Of a stretch of 64,000 nucleotides of DNA, positions 22,027 through 33,620 are shown in pieces. The stretch is taken from NCBI GenBank assembly GCA_030544215.1, contig JARZZO010000009.1:54307129-54371128 (forward strand), given 5' to 3'. The DNA is from Zantedeschia hybrid cultivar. Its lineage: Eukaryota > Streptophyta > Magnoliopsida > Alismatales > Araceae. The position numbers were made by a program, and so were the translations under genes. Under the pieces are notes generated by a model. That model did no database searches and was not told the origin of the DNA. It worked only from the letters and a program-made list of their open reading frames with translations. Within the stretch, counting starts at the first letter, position 1; each line of letters starts with the position of its first letter.

Positions 22027-24606
22027 CTAGGATACAGGTGGAAATACAGGGGAATCCTCCCGTGGGGAGGGACAGAGTAGATCTAGGAGAGAATCTTGAC
22101 CGACGGACCCGCGCGATGGGGTGTAATCGGACAAGTAAGATGTTTCCTCGATAATGATTTGGGAAGAATTTGTTGTAAAATTGGCGTTTTTTTTTTGGAT
22201 AATGAAAGAATTAAACGTAAAGCAGGAGTGAATACAAATGGGAGGAGAATCAGACGGAGGAAGTGGCACCAAGGCCAGGGGATTAGGGGGATCATATAGT
22301 AATATGTCCCAGATCAAATTATGCAACCTTTCTAGATCAAGAGGAGGTTGTGGTATAATGTCCCACGGGGACAGAGTAATCATGACGGGCGGAGCCCGTG
22401 GAATATCTTCAATTATGACCCACGACCAAGTCGGGGTCAAGAGTAGTGTACGGAATAGAGTATGGAGCATGAAGACATGTGAAGGATATGTCCCCCTCCA
22501 GAGCAGATCTGTTGTATAACCAGCTTCATAGGGGTCATCTGGCTCCCCTTCATCAGTTTGTTCGGACAGCAGTATCCGCTTGTCAAAGATTGCGCCAGGG
22601 CTCTCAATTAACTCGTCGATCTGCGGTGGCCACTTGGGTTCTGCAGGATCCAGAAATAGTCTGTTCAGGGCTATGTACAGGTCCCTCAGATCGAACCACC
22701 TGTACCATTCGCATTCAGGATCATGGAATTTTCTCCTCTTCATAGGCCGCAGAGCCTCCAAGGATTGGTACGTAAGTAATTCGGAACAATGTCTGGCCAA
22801 GTCCCTCCCATATATATTATGGAAGTCAAAACATGAAGTAATGACCACCGTGTTGTCGTGACTAAGTATGGGCCCTTTCACAAAGTGTGTATATAGAGTC
22901 CATGTTAAGGGATCTCGGCCTTCTTTCAGTGGTGTAGACATTGTTTCCAAGATTTCTTGACCATCTTCTTGCTGAACCCTGTCTTGCTTCAGTTTCCTCG
23001 GCCTATAGCCCAGACCGCTTCCAGGTACTGCCTGATGATCTTTAACAGGAGTGGTCATGCCTTGCAACTGTGTGCCCAGACCTTTCCCAGGCTCGTAGCC
23101 ATTCTTCATCATGATTCTCCATCCTGGGGTACTCATGCACTTCCCCCTTTTGATAGCATCTAATGGATATGGAGAAATGGTAGCGGCTTTCAAAGGATCA
23201 GCCACTGGACGGTAGACCTGTAATACCGACAGAAAAGGTTGTCGGCCAGGTAAAACAGCAGATTTAATATTTAAGGTATGAGCAGCAGCAAGGATCGGCA
23301 TGCTCGTCACTTTAATAATTCGTCCTTTGTAAGGGAATTTGAGGCATTGGTGATTCGTAGAAGGAATCGCCTCAAGAGTTTTGATATAAGGACGTCCCAG
23401 AATGGCTTTTATGGAAGGGTCGATTTCTAGAATATGAAATTCGACCTCTGCATGACTTACTGGACCTAGCTCCACCTTTAAATAAACCATTCCCAGAGGG
23501 GAACGGGTAGAATTGTCATATGCCGTAACTGAGATGGGGCTAGGCAGCCATTTCTCCTTGGGCACACCGCATAGCTCCAGGGTCTTCGGAGGTAAAACGT
23601 TAATTGAAGCCCCTGTATCAACCAGGTATGCATCCACGGCCTTTTTGCAGATATTGACCGTGATGCTCAGAGCCATGCTTCTAGCGGCTGGCGGTGCTAG
23701 TTCCGATGTGTGGAATGTAATTGAGGGCTGATCCCCCTGAGGAACTAGTAGTGCTGCGATTTTCTCTACCGGCACGTCTTCGTTGACCATCACCTTCTGT
23801 AGGTATTCCATTAAAGCTTCTTGGTGAATCTTGGACCTTTTAATCAATTCAAGTACAGTGATCCGTGCCGGTGTTCTGTCCAGATGTTTCAACAAGTCGT
23901 ATTGAGTGCCTGGTGCACTCTCTTCATTATGGGCTTCCTCAGTCGGTTGTGATGGGCCGTCTCTGACTGTGGACTGAGGAAAGACCTTGTTGAAAATCCT
24001 TCCACTCCGGAGCGCATGTTCCTCGACCGTGGAGGATCCGGGTGACACCTTGAGTACCGCAGAGTCGGGTGGCGTAAGCGGTGCGGAGGGTTGATGCGTA
24101 GGTGGTGGCGTTGGGTTAGGTGGTGATGGCGCGGTGCGGATTAAAGGCCTAGATGGTTGGATGGTAGATGGGTACGCGGTTGGCGAAGTGGGGAATGGTA
24201 CGCGTAATAGCGGTCTGGATGGTTGGGGCATATCTGGGTAGGTGGTAGTGGTAGCGGGTGAAGTAGGAAATGGTACGCGTAATAGTGGCCTAGATGGTAA
24301 AAGGGGCGCGTTATTGGTTTGCGGAGGGGTATATGATGGAGGCGTAGGAGTGCGGGGCGCAATGGGTCTAAGGAAGGTGGGTAGTGGTAGTGGGTTATTG
24401 GGTGAGGGCAAGTGATATGTGGGTGTGGGTAGAGGGGTGATGGTGACGGGTTGTGGTCTGGGTATGTGGATGGTGCGGCGTGGTAGTCGCTCTGCGGTAC
24501 TTTGAACGTGACCCGTTGAATAAAGAGAGGAAGAGTCCTCTATCCTCCATTGTTGCCCACGACCAGCCTCAGACTGGCTGTTCGTTAGAATGGGAGCAAC
24601 CTGGTT
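22027..24606 (-). pseudogene. pro: Protease with G-patch, element B
   Basis: The segment between gag and RT, 794 residues open from 24411 to a TAG at 22027, in the same frame as gag and pol. It begins with a long proline/threonine-rich stretch with repeats of the type RPLLRVPFPTSP. An aspartic protease follows around residues 240-350 with VDTGASINVLPPKTL and ILGRPYIKTL. A G-patch lies around residues 425-470 (GWRIMMKNGYEPGKGLG, then GSGLGYRPRKL). The C-terminal 300 residues are not recognised. The protease would cleave the polyprotein; G-patches bind nucleic acid or helicases, and the role here is inferred only. The TAG at 22027 is the single stop between this segment and RT. Confidence 0.9.
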
Positions 24607-26727
24607 CTAGTTCTAGTGCTCCGGAAGTGGATTCTGCACTATGCCCATGTTGGGTGGTGCTGCTGCTTGTGCCGGTGGTCTCACTTGCTGCTGCTGTTGC
24701 GGTCTCCTCGCCTTCAGGGCTGTTATGTATTTCTTCATTTCCTCCCAGTCTATGCCGCCCTGCTCATTGAGATCATGAATATAATCTCTGAATTGGAAGC
24801 AGGTGTCAATGGTATGCCCAGGTTGCCTATGGAAGTAGCAATACCTGGACGTATCGGCATTTTGAGGCCAGACGGCCTTTTCCCTTGGCAAAACTAAGGC
24901 ATTAGCTGCCATTAAAGCACTGAAGATATCGGCCAAGGATTCTGGGAGAGCCGGGTATTCTGCCCTCTTCGGGCCTAGAGGTCTCCTCTGCTGGTTGTAG
25001 TCACCAGGAGGAGGGACATTGTGGTACGCCGGCGGTGCGCGCGGCTGGTACTGTGGCTGTTGCTGCTGCTGATACTGCTGTTGCCGTTGCGGCTGTTGGT
25101 GTAGCTGTTGCTGGTTCTGATTCTGATTCGGCTGCTGGGGCCGCTGATACTGTTGTTGGTACTGGGGGTTCTGCTGCTGTCTGTACCCTTGCTGCTGTGG
25201 CCTCTGGTACTGCTGCTGACTCCTCACGAACTGGGGCGAGTTATTGTTCATGGTACTCACTTGCTTATGAGAGAGCGTGCCCTCGGTAGTCGGACCTGTG
25301 CTGGAAGAGTTTGGCACTGCAGGCTTCCGAGGCGGAGGCCTGCTAGGTCTATGAGGATCAAAGACGCTAGAGAATGTAGCGTCCTTGAAAGCATTCTGGC
25401 AGTACCGTGCTCTTTCATAGAGCTCTACCATGTTAGTCAAATTGTTCAAGGAGAGGACGAGCTTGAACTAGGGGGTGGCATTGGAAATCAACATTTTCAC
25501 TTGTTCGGACTCGGACAAGTGATCCTTCACCTTTTCAGCCAGACCCCGCCACCTGTCAGCAAAACTGACAAACTCCTCATCAGGTTTCATCTTTTCTGCA
25601 ATGAGGTCCGTGATAGACAAGGAGGGTGCAACTCTGTCCTGGTATCGTTGAATAAATTTGCGTGAAACGATACCGTAATCCTCTACTTCTGAGGGTTCCA
25701 GGGAAAAGAACCACTCGAGGGCTGGTCCCTCTAAAGATCTCCTGAACAAGAAGGCCAACGACCTCTTATCATTCTGCCAGAAAGAGGATTCATACATAAA
25801 CTCCTTCAGATGTGTGAAGGGGTTACCAGTACCGTTGTACTTTCGGTACACTGGCATCTCAGAGGGTGGCAGATGGAATACTGGCAGACTCGGTAGACTG
25901 ATCTCTGGCACAGCTTTGACCCCCATCATTTTCTGGAGGTGATTAAATTGCTCATCCATACGCTCCATTTTGGCCAGCAGCGTTTGTGTGGTCAGATCTG
26001 CTTGGGGAGGAGGAGGAGGAGGAGGTACTTGGTAGGCCTGCTGCCTAGAGTACGTTGGGCAGGGTGGACAATAGAGGGGAGGTCCGGCAGAGCTTCCGCC
26101 ATGCCCGATGGCATTTTGATAAGCAGGCGTTTGCGGTCTAGCCGGTTGCCTAGATGATGAAAGCTGCGGCCCAGCTGGCCGAGAAGTAATATGAAGGCCC
26201 TCCACGGCCTGATGGATATAAGGAGGAGGAAAAGAAGGTTGCTGAGGAACAGCAGGGGGAGCCACAGGGTTCGGCTCGACAGGCTGCATAGGTGCCTTCC
26301 CCTTCAAAATAGATTGGATCGCCTCGAACTGCTGAGGGTCCAGTCGGGAGGCAAGAACTCCCAGAGCATTGATGAGATCCATAGGATCAGAGGATGAGGG
26401 ATCATTCTGATTCATGTCCCCCTCAAGATCAGGATTAGGGATCGCATATTCATGCGGAAGAGGATCAGGATATTGATCACGTGGAGGCAAAAGAGGTGTC
26501 CGAACATTCCCATCTAGACGATATGGAATGGGGATAGAACTACGGGAGGCATCAGCATCTCTCCCACTCTCATAGTTGTATTCAGAATCCCGAGGGGCAT
26601 TAGCATCTCCCTCGTAATTAACCATGGCTTCTGGAGCCACACTCAAGTCCCTACCTGATCGTAGCAACATGATGTTAGATTCCCTTTTCAAAGATTTAAT
26701 CAAACAAGTTGTACAGAGATTAATCAA
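24607..26727 (-). pseudogene. gag: gag of element B
   Basis: Capsid/nucleocapsid polyprotein, from MINLCTTCL at 26727. The retrotransposon gag domain (PVYRKYNGTGNPFTHLKEF to LYERARYCQNAF) is followed by a long glutamine-rich tract and a zinc-knuckle-like motif YCYFHRQPGHTIDTC. One TAG at 25468-25470 replaces a glutamine codon still present in F. Two more TAGs (24613-24615, 24607-24609) lie at the gag/protease border within a run that looks like former glutamine-asparagine codons. gag, protease and pol share one frame, so a single polyprotein was probably made. The true start could instead be the second methionine (MLLRSGRDL). Confidence 0.93.
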
Positions 26728-27705
26728 ACAAGTGGATGCTTAACGTGATTTTAGGATTCCTTGTTGAGTTATTTGAATTGGATTAAACCACAATTTCGCT
26801 CAGGGAAAGGATCCTAGTTTCAGTTCAATTTCCACCGTTATTCTCTAAGGCTTTCTCTCACAACACTTTCAGAATCTAACCAGGACTTCAATTGGTACAA
26901 CCAGCCCGATGATCAAGGAGGAATACCTTGATTTTGGGGACTTATGGAGGTCTCAACGTCAACTTCTCTAGTCTGATCAAGGGACCAACCCAATCAGAGA
27001 GAGTTGCTGACGTCGAGTAATGTGTTCCTAAGAAGAGGAGGGTATTAGCCTCAATGCGTATGTCCTGCGGCCTGGATGGCCTCTAATGCTTAGTAAGTAA
27101 TGGGTAGCTAGCACTCAAAACACAGAAATCTGGAAACTGAAAAAAAATTAAGAAACTGTCTGAATCGCGTCGATGGTAGTCGACGCTATTCAAAACAGAA
27201 CTTAATTTTTTCGCAGAAGCAGATGCAGACAGCAGAGAAACTGTGAAGCCTGAAAGGCGTCTAGGGGTGTTGACGCGGTTTTGAAACGCGTCAGCGATCC
27301 TGGACGCTTTTCAGTTCGCAGAAACAGTTTTCCAGGAGGATTTTCTGGGTTGAATCCTCCTCAAACGAGATAAAAAAGTAGTAAACAATCGACTCATGCA
27401 AAATTTTTAGTTCCAGATTTTAAACAGGATGGTTTACTAACTAAACAACTAGAAAAACAATCAATCACACATCATTTTTATCACAAAAACAGCTTTTTGA
27501 ATTAATCAAGGGGAGGGCAAGATCTTGCCACTGGGGTGTGCACGTGGTGCACGAGGGAAATTAATTAAACTAAACACTCACCAATTGGTGAGGACGTGTC
27601 CAGAGACACAAATGGTGCACCGTGGGTGCCCGATATGATGATAGCAAGAACAAAAAGAAACTAAAAGATGGCGAGACCAAGTCCCACCGTGATCGCCAAA
27701 AAAGC
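26728..27705 (-). other. 5' leader and primer site region of element B
   Basis: Noncoding leader. TGGCGATCACGG (minus strand, 27687-27698) lies seven bases in from the LTR and is the likely primer site; the tRNA was not identified. Three interrupted palindromes lie at 27161-27313, in the same arrangement as in F. Confidence 0.7.
27161..27313. repeat. Three interrupted palindromes in the leader of B
   Basis: TGAATCGCGTC-N10-GACGCTATTCA (27161-27192), TGAAAGGCGTC-N10-GACGCGGTTTT (27251-27282) and TGAAACGCGTC-N10-GACGCTTTTCA (27282-27313). Spacers are gatggtagtc, taggggtgtt and agcgatcctg. Against the matching units of F, arms are nearly conserved while spacers differ at several positions. Confidence 0.88.
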
Positions 27706-29025
27706 TGTAGGTGCTTAGAATGACCGTGTGATTATCATGAAATATCTATGTTGTTTAGTGTAAACTAACCTATTAAAAACAGCAACTAAAGTGCAGTGAT
27801 CGCCAGAAACTTTTAACTTAAAAAAAGTTTCAAAAGAGATATGATCGCCTACCTTTTAAACGCGGAAGATTGAGTCCTTAGTTCCCCTTCCTCAGCCGGC
27901 TGAAGAAAGAGAGCCCTTTCTTTGCTTCTTTGTTCTTGCTGTGGAATTTGAGGTTGAGGATCGTCTAGAAGTTATGCTTGATTTCCCCCTTTTGAATCTC
28001 TTGTTGTTGTTGAGTGCAGCAGAGACAGAAACAGAAAACGAAGAATTATGATGAGAATTTAAGTAGAAGCAGTATCTGAACTAATCATGATGTTAAGCAT
28101 ATTTAAAACAGCAAACTCGCTTGTTTAATGGCTTTGAAACCCCTTAGATCAAGTAGGTTTTTGAAAGATTATACTGTGGTGTGTGTTTGTGTGAAGTGAA
28201 TATGAAGAATGAAACTAATGAAATGAATGCAATAATGCGGTAATGAAAAACTTATGTCCAGTCGGTTGAAGCTTTGAAAGGATGAAGATCTTGAAAGGGA
28301 CGCCGATTTCTGGAAATGGCAGCGCTCCGGCGTTACGACGTTGCTTCAATCTTCAACTCGCTATAACGCTATGGCTCAACTCAACTCAATTCTCTTCTCT
28401 TCTTTTTTTTTTTAACTCTTCAACATGCAGGGTATTTATAGGCATTTCTTGCGTTCGAGATTAACATAGCAAAATTCCGAGATTTATCCATCTTAACCGA
28501 CTGATAATTACTGATTAATTCATCTTTATCTGTAATTATCTAAAACGCGTCCACCTTAGCTGACGCCTTTCAGATTAATTAAGATAAGGATAAATATCCG
28601 GGAAAACTTATCTTTATCTTTATTAGGTAAAACGCGTCCACTTATGTAGACGTCTTTTAGACTAATTAAGATAAGGATAAACATCCGGAGGAGAAGTTAA
28701 AATCACTTAGGAAACTTAAAACGCGTCGACCTTCACAGACGCCTTTTAGTTAATTAATCAATTAATTAAAATTCAAATTTAAACGTTAAAACAGGAATAA
28801 ACTCTAAATGGCGTCCACGTGGGTCGACGTCTTTTAGAATTCTTCATATTTTAACTCAAATTTGAGCTAAAATCAATTCAATTGATTAACTTAAACACAT
28901 CTGTTAAACCCGACACTTAAAAAGATTAATAAAAATTAATTAATGATTAATTATCAGACCATTATGAGGCATTATTGTATGATATGAAATTTACTCAAAA
29001 TGATGTCAAAATTAGCGTGTCTACA
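27706..29025 (-). repeat. 5' LTR of element B
   Basis: 1320 bp, with TATA box at 28433-28440 and the four-unit palindrome array at 28541-28836 (units at 28541, 28628, 28717 and 28805). One of its seven differences from the 3' LTR (G/A, 28558 against 15497) falls in the spacer of the first unit. Confidence 0.97.
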
Positions 29026-29500
29026 ACTGCTCCTTTAAGAGATTAATTCCATGTCTTATCGGTATGAGACCTCTCTTGGAATTTTCTATACCAAACCTTT
29101 TGACTATGGTATCTATGTACAAGGATTGGGTCATTCCAAGCATCCTCTTTGATTTATTTCTATAGATCTGTATTCCCAATACGTAGGATGCTTCTCCCAA
29201 ATCTTTCATGGAGAAGTTTTTCGACAGCCAGATCTTTACTGATGACATCATAGCTACATCATTCCCACTGGTCTTCTTGTACATATAAGGCTCATCTTCA
29301 TTCTTAATGAAGTCATAAGACTTGACAGCCTAGTCAAATCTTATGTTCCAACTTCAGGAAGCTTGCTTCAGTCTATAAATGGACCTCTGAAGCTTGCACT
29401 CTTTATCCGAAGATTCTTTGGATGTGAAACCTTTTGGTTGTATCATATACACCTCTTGCTCAAGGTTACTATTGAGGAAGGCAGTCTTCACATCCATCTG
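29026..29500 (-). pseudogene. pol: RT region of copia A, YMDD box deleted
   Basis: Continues the polyprotein to the B insertion. It has the motif-A region after 29500, CKLQRSIYGLKQAS, then a stop near 29330, YKKTSGNDVAMMSSVKIWL and EASYVLGIQIYRN. Compared with copia C, 51 nt are missing between TSGN and DVAMM near 29262. They would encode the segment with the catalytic YMDD. The gap is in frame and lies between TGGGA direct repeats, which fits a slippage deletion. This copy cannot encode active RT. Confidence 0.88.
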
Positions 29501-30844
29501 TCAGATCTCGTAAACATAGTGTGCAGCTATGGCGAGTAGAACTTTGATCGACTTTATCATGACAACTGGTGAGAAAGTCTCGTCATAGTCAATTCCTTGC
29601 CTTTGACGATATCCTTTTGCCACCACCCTTGCCTTATAAGTATCGATCCGTCCATCAGCACTGATCTTTCTCTTAAAGATCCACTTACATCTGATGGGTA
29701 CAATACCCTCGAACAAGTCCTCCAAGTTCCAAACTTGGTTGGTGTACATGGACTGGATTTCTGAGTTCATGGCTTCTCGCCATTTCCCGGCTTCTGGGCC
29801 TTCTATGGCTTCCTGGTAGGATTTAGAATCATCATCCTCATTATATTCAACCTTAGACTTACCTTCAGTGATGTGTCCCACATATCGTTCGGGTAGTCTA
29901 GGTAATCTACCAGATCTACGAGGCTCATCTGTGTGTACCTGAACAGATTCAGGAACTGATATCTTATCTGATGATAATGTAGCTATTTGGGGATCTAGAA
30001 CGTCTTCTACTACTATTTTACTCCCACTGTCCTCCTGGAGAAGGTATTCCTCTTCCAGGAATAAAGCTTTCCTGACGACAAACACCTTTTGTTCACCAAG
30101 ATGGTAAAAATAGTATCCAAAGATTTTCTTTGGATATCCAACAAACCTACATTTATCAGTTCGTGATTCCAGCTTGTCTGGATCATGCCTCTTTACATGA
30201 GCAGGACAACCCCAGACTTTAACATGTTTAAATTCTAGTTTCCTGCCTTTCCATATCTTATATGGAGTAGAGGCCACAGACTTATTGGATACTCTGTTCA
30301 ATAGGTATGTTGCTGAGTCTAGAGCATACTCCTAGAGGGACACTGGTAATCCCGAAAAGCTCATCATGGATCGCACCATATTCAACAAGGTGCGATTCCT
30401 TCTTTCTGATACACCATTCATCTGTGGTGTATATAGAGGGGTTAGCTGAGAAAGGATACAATTATCCTTTAAAAATTGTGTGAAATTAGTACTCAAGTAT
30501 TCTCCTCCTCGATTTGATCGAAGAGCTTTAATACTCTTTCCTAACTGCTTCTCTACTTCATTCTTGAACTCCTTGAACTTCTCAAATGCTTCTGACTTGT
30601 ACTTCATTAAGTACACATAGCCGAATCTTGAGAAGTCATTGGTGAATGTGATGAAGTATGAGAAGTCACCTTTGGCTTGGGTGGACATAGGACCACATAC
30701 ATCCGAATATATTAGTTCCAGAATGTCCTTGACACATTCTTTATGTCCAATAAATGGAGATTTTGCCATCTTTCCCATAAGGCAGGACTCACATGTCGTA
30801 AATGATTCACAATCGAATGCATTCAAATATCCATACTTGTGCAA
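29501..30844 (-). pseudogene. pol: Integrase and RT start of copia A
   Basis: Integrase core from 30844: CESCLMGKMAKSPF (zinc end), YSDVCGPMSTQAKGDFSYF (first catalytic Asp), ALRSNRGGEYLS (the second catalytic Asp reads Asn here) and NGVSERRNRTLLNMVRSMM (Glu). After a stop near 30330 the frame continues 30301-29501 with the integrase C-terminal region (EIWKGRKLEFKHVKVWGCP, RRSGRLPRLPERYVGHI) and the start of RT (WREAMNSEIQSMYTNQVW, CKWIFKRKISADGRI, RQRQGIDYDETFSPVV). The Asp-to-Asn change and the stops show inactivity. Confidence 0.88.
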
Positions 30845-30886
30845 CCTTTGCAGCCTGCTTTCACCATTGTGTCCAAGTCTACAATG

Positions 30887-31675
30887 TCACATGTTGGCTT
30901 GGTTCACACAATTCTTACTTTTCTTAAGAGCCTTATCAATTTGAAGATTGTAATAAGAAACATCTAAGAGGTATAAACTGTTGACTAAAGATACCGAAGC
31001 TATTAATTTATTATCATAATAAATCGAACAACTTCTATTCGCAATAGTCAACCTATATCCTATCTTGTCCAAACAAGTTATTGATATGATGTTCTTTATT
31101 ATGCTAGGAATATAATAACAATCTTCTAATAGTAAGGCGTTTCCTGATGGAAGCCTGAGGTTTGCTGTCCCAACAGTAATCGCCGCAACTTTTGCGCCGT
31201 TTCCTAGCCTCAATTTCACCTCGCCTTGTCTCAGCTTCCGCTTACTTGTCAGCATCTGCGCATCATATTAGATATGAGAAGCACATCCGGTATCCAATAC
31301 CCAAGATGTGGAATCTCTAATTGACAAGTTGATATCTATCATATAGATATCTGAAGCTTCACACAGCTTCACCTTTCCATGAGCTTTATCTTTGGGGAAC
31401 CCCTTGCAGTTCCTCTTCCAGTGATCACACTGCTTATAGTAGAAGCAGTCACCCTTTACTACTCTTTTGCCTTTGTCCTTCAATCTTTTATCGTTAGCTA
31501 TCATCTCTACTTTAGGGGCATCTAATGCCGATTCAGCAGGAGGATCAGTATTAAGGGCGTAGGCAATCTGCTCATATCTGAAGACATTCTTCAAGTGTCT
31601 GAGCCAATTCGAGTAGTTCAGGCTAGTCAAACATTTGGCATCAAGTATGCCACCGAGCGGGTTATTTGACGACAT
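30887..31675 (-). pseudogene. gag: Shortened gag, protease and pre-integrase region of copia A
   Basis: Starts MSSNNPLGGILDAKCL at 31675. After about 55 residues the gag core is missing: the text jumps from PAESALDAPKVEM to the basic linker before the zinc knuckle (CFYYKQCDHWKRNC). The protease motif VLDTGCASHI ends at a TAG at 31268, and the next stretch (31255-30887) carries the rest of protease and the pre-integrase region. Copia C has the same junction, while the older relative D keeps about 165 more residues here. Without a capsid core this copy would need capsids from another element. Confidence 0.88.
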
Positions 31676-31867
31676 AATTCCCTACAGGAGATATATATAA
31701 AATCTTTTAGCATATGTTCAATTATTAAAAATAAAACAAGACATGGTGTTTTGTTCATATTTTAACTCCCACTAATTTTCGACGGACTGTATAACCCTCA
31801 GTTATACAGAACGGGAGACGCCGACAGTCTCCTAGTGGGGATCAGAATCTCAATGACTTGCACTATA

Positions 31868-32176
31868 ACCTTGTGGATAGCACAACAAACCGTAATACAA
31901 TCAAAGAGCACCCATCTCATGGGACTTGCAACTCCTTGCAATATCTGAACATAGCTTCAGTTCCTAAAGATTTAATGGTCTTGTAGATTGCACAACAAAC
32001 CACTAATTATGGTCTAAGCTAACCATCGTTACGCGACGAGCATAGATTTGCATACAGCCCTTGTGGATAACATAACAAAACTACATGGTTCCTCTATCCC
32101 GATCATATAGGCATCTAATGCCATAGCCACAGTTTCTCCTCCAATTAAACAAGCCTTGTGGATAGCACAACAAACC
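31868..32176. repeat. Four hairpin repeats in the leader of copia A
   Basis: Copies at about 31868-31891, 31979-32001, 32057-32081 and 32153-32176, centred on TTGTGGATAGCACAA (5-bp stem TTGTG/CACAA, loop GATAG) and followed by CAAACC. The second and third are degenerate (TTGTAGATTGCACAA, TTGTGGATAACATAA). Spacing is about 111, 78 and 96 bp, matching copia C. Confidence 0.85.
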
Positions 32177-32989
32177 TGCCTAAAGTGATTTGAATCTTAT
32201 GACTATAACGATAGTGGACCATGCAATAAGTTCTTAACTACTCGCGTTACGGCTTAGAGTTTAGATGAGGGTATTTAAATAACTTTTATCTTGGTCGTTC
32301 CTAGGTGATAGTATATAAATATATCGTATATATTTACTAAATACTATACCTGCTTTGATTCACAATTAAACATTAAAAACAATGCATCACATACATTTCT
32401 AGTGTGGTCATGGATAGCACAATGGGTTTGACTGGAGCCAACAATCAAACGTATACACAATCTAACATAACAATTATATTAGATAACCTGTAAACACATA
32501 GGCAAGAGATCTTCATTCTTGGTTGCATCTGTCGATTATCCTCGCTCCTTCCTTGGTTGCCTCGATCAGATTACAATAATTCTTTAATTACATGTAAATA
32601 GAAGAGAGCCTTATGGCGAGTACAAGAGAGAGGGAGGTAGAAGTACATCGGAGAATGAGAGAGGGAGAGATACGCAGATCTCTATTTATTAACAATTTAA
32701 TAAATATCTATCATTCATCCACAATCCACACAAACACACCATTCATCACATGAATAATTAAATAAGTACATATCCATGACCACGGTGTGTTTTAAACAAT
32801 CCACATATGATTCAGCGCATCACATGGTTAAAACAAATGAGTTTTCAAAATTAAATAATTTTGGCTTTCAAAAACTGGGTTCCAATCAAAATTGGTATTT
32901 GAATTTCGAAAACACTTTTAATCAAGATAAGCATACAATTAAATCAAATTTAAAAACATAAAATCACATATCACATGTGGACATACTCC

Positions 32990-33620
32990 AAATTAATAAT
33001 TTCCATATTATTCCATGCCATTAGAACAATTCTAATAATTAAACAATATAACAATTAGATTGAACTAAATTAATAATCTGACAATTAGACTATTAATAAT
33101 CTATAACTAATCTAACTCTTAGACTAGTCTAATTAAAGTTAATTAATAATTTAACGCTTAAATTAATAATCAACTATAATTAATTATTAACTACTAACCT
33201 AACACTTAGATTAGTCAATTAATGTTAATTATTAATTTAACTCTTAAACCAATAATTGACACTAACTAATTAATAACTAATTAATCTAACTCTTAGATTA
33301 GATAATTAAAGTTATCATTAATTTAACTATTAAATTAATGACTAACAATAATCAATCAAGGACTACTAATTTAACATTTAAATTAGTCATCTAAGTTAAT
33401 TATTAATTTAACAATTAAATTAATAACTAACTTAAAATTAATTAACAATTAGTAGAATTAATAATCTAACAATTAGATTAATAATCACTAACCAGTAATT
33501 TAAACTCTTAAATTAGTCATATAAAAGTTAATAATTAATTTAACAATTAAATTAATATTAACCCTAATTAATTAACAACTAATTGCTAATTAATTAACCC
33601 TTAAATTACTTAATGATTCA
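32990..33620. repeat. AT-rich block of small dyads
   Basis: Many short near-palindromes such as ATTTAACAATTAAAT and ATCTAACAATTAGAT, linked by TAATTAATAA. Arms change together (TT..AA against TC..GA). The leaders of C (about 40720-41400) and D (about 48890-49060) have similar blocks. Confidence 0.7.

Larger units (their letters stand above)
14645..29025 (-). mobile_element. Tat-like Ty3/gypsy element B, young and near intact
   Basis: Complete 14,381-bp element, minus strand. LTRs are 14645-15964 and 27706-29025 (1320 bp each) with TSD ACTGC at 14640-14644 and 29026-29030. Order from 5': leader, gag, protease with a G-patch, RT, RNase H, a second archaeal-type RNase H, integrase, 2.3 kb of 3' noncoding DNA. 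The second RNase H places it in the Tat group. The LTRs differ at seven positions, all transitions (about 0.5%). Using a commonly used grass rate of 1.3e-8 per site per year this suggests about 0.2 million years; that figure is inference. Coding is blocked by five in-frame TAG codons. Confidence 0.96.

Noticed and set aside
24453..25665. Plus-strand open frames of alanine/valine-rich type opposite gag of B (and near 189-642 opposite F)
   Set aside because: Shadow frames of the glutamine-rich gag tract (CAG repeats read from the other strand).
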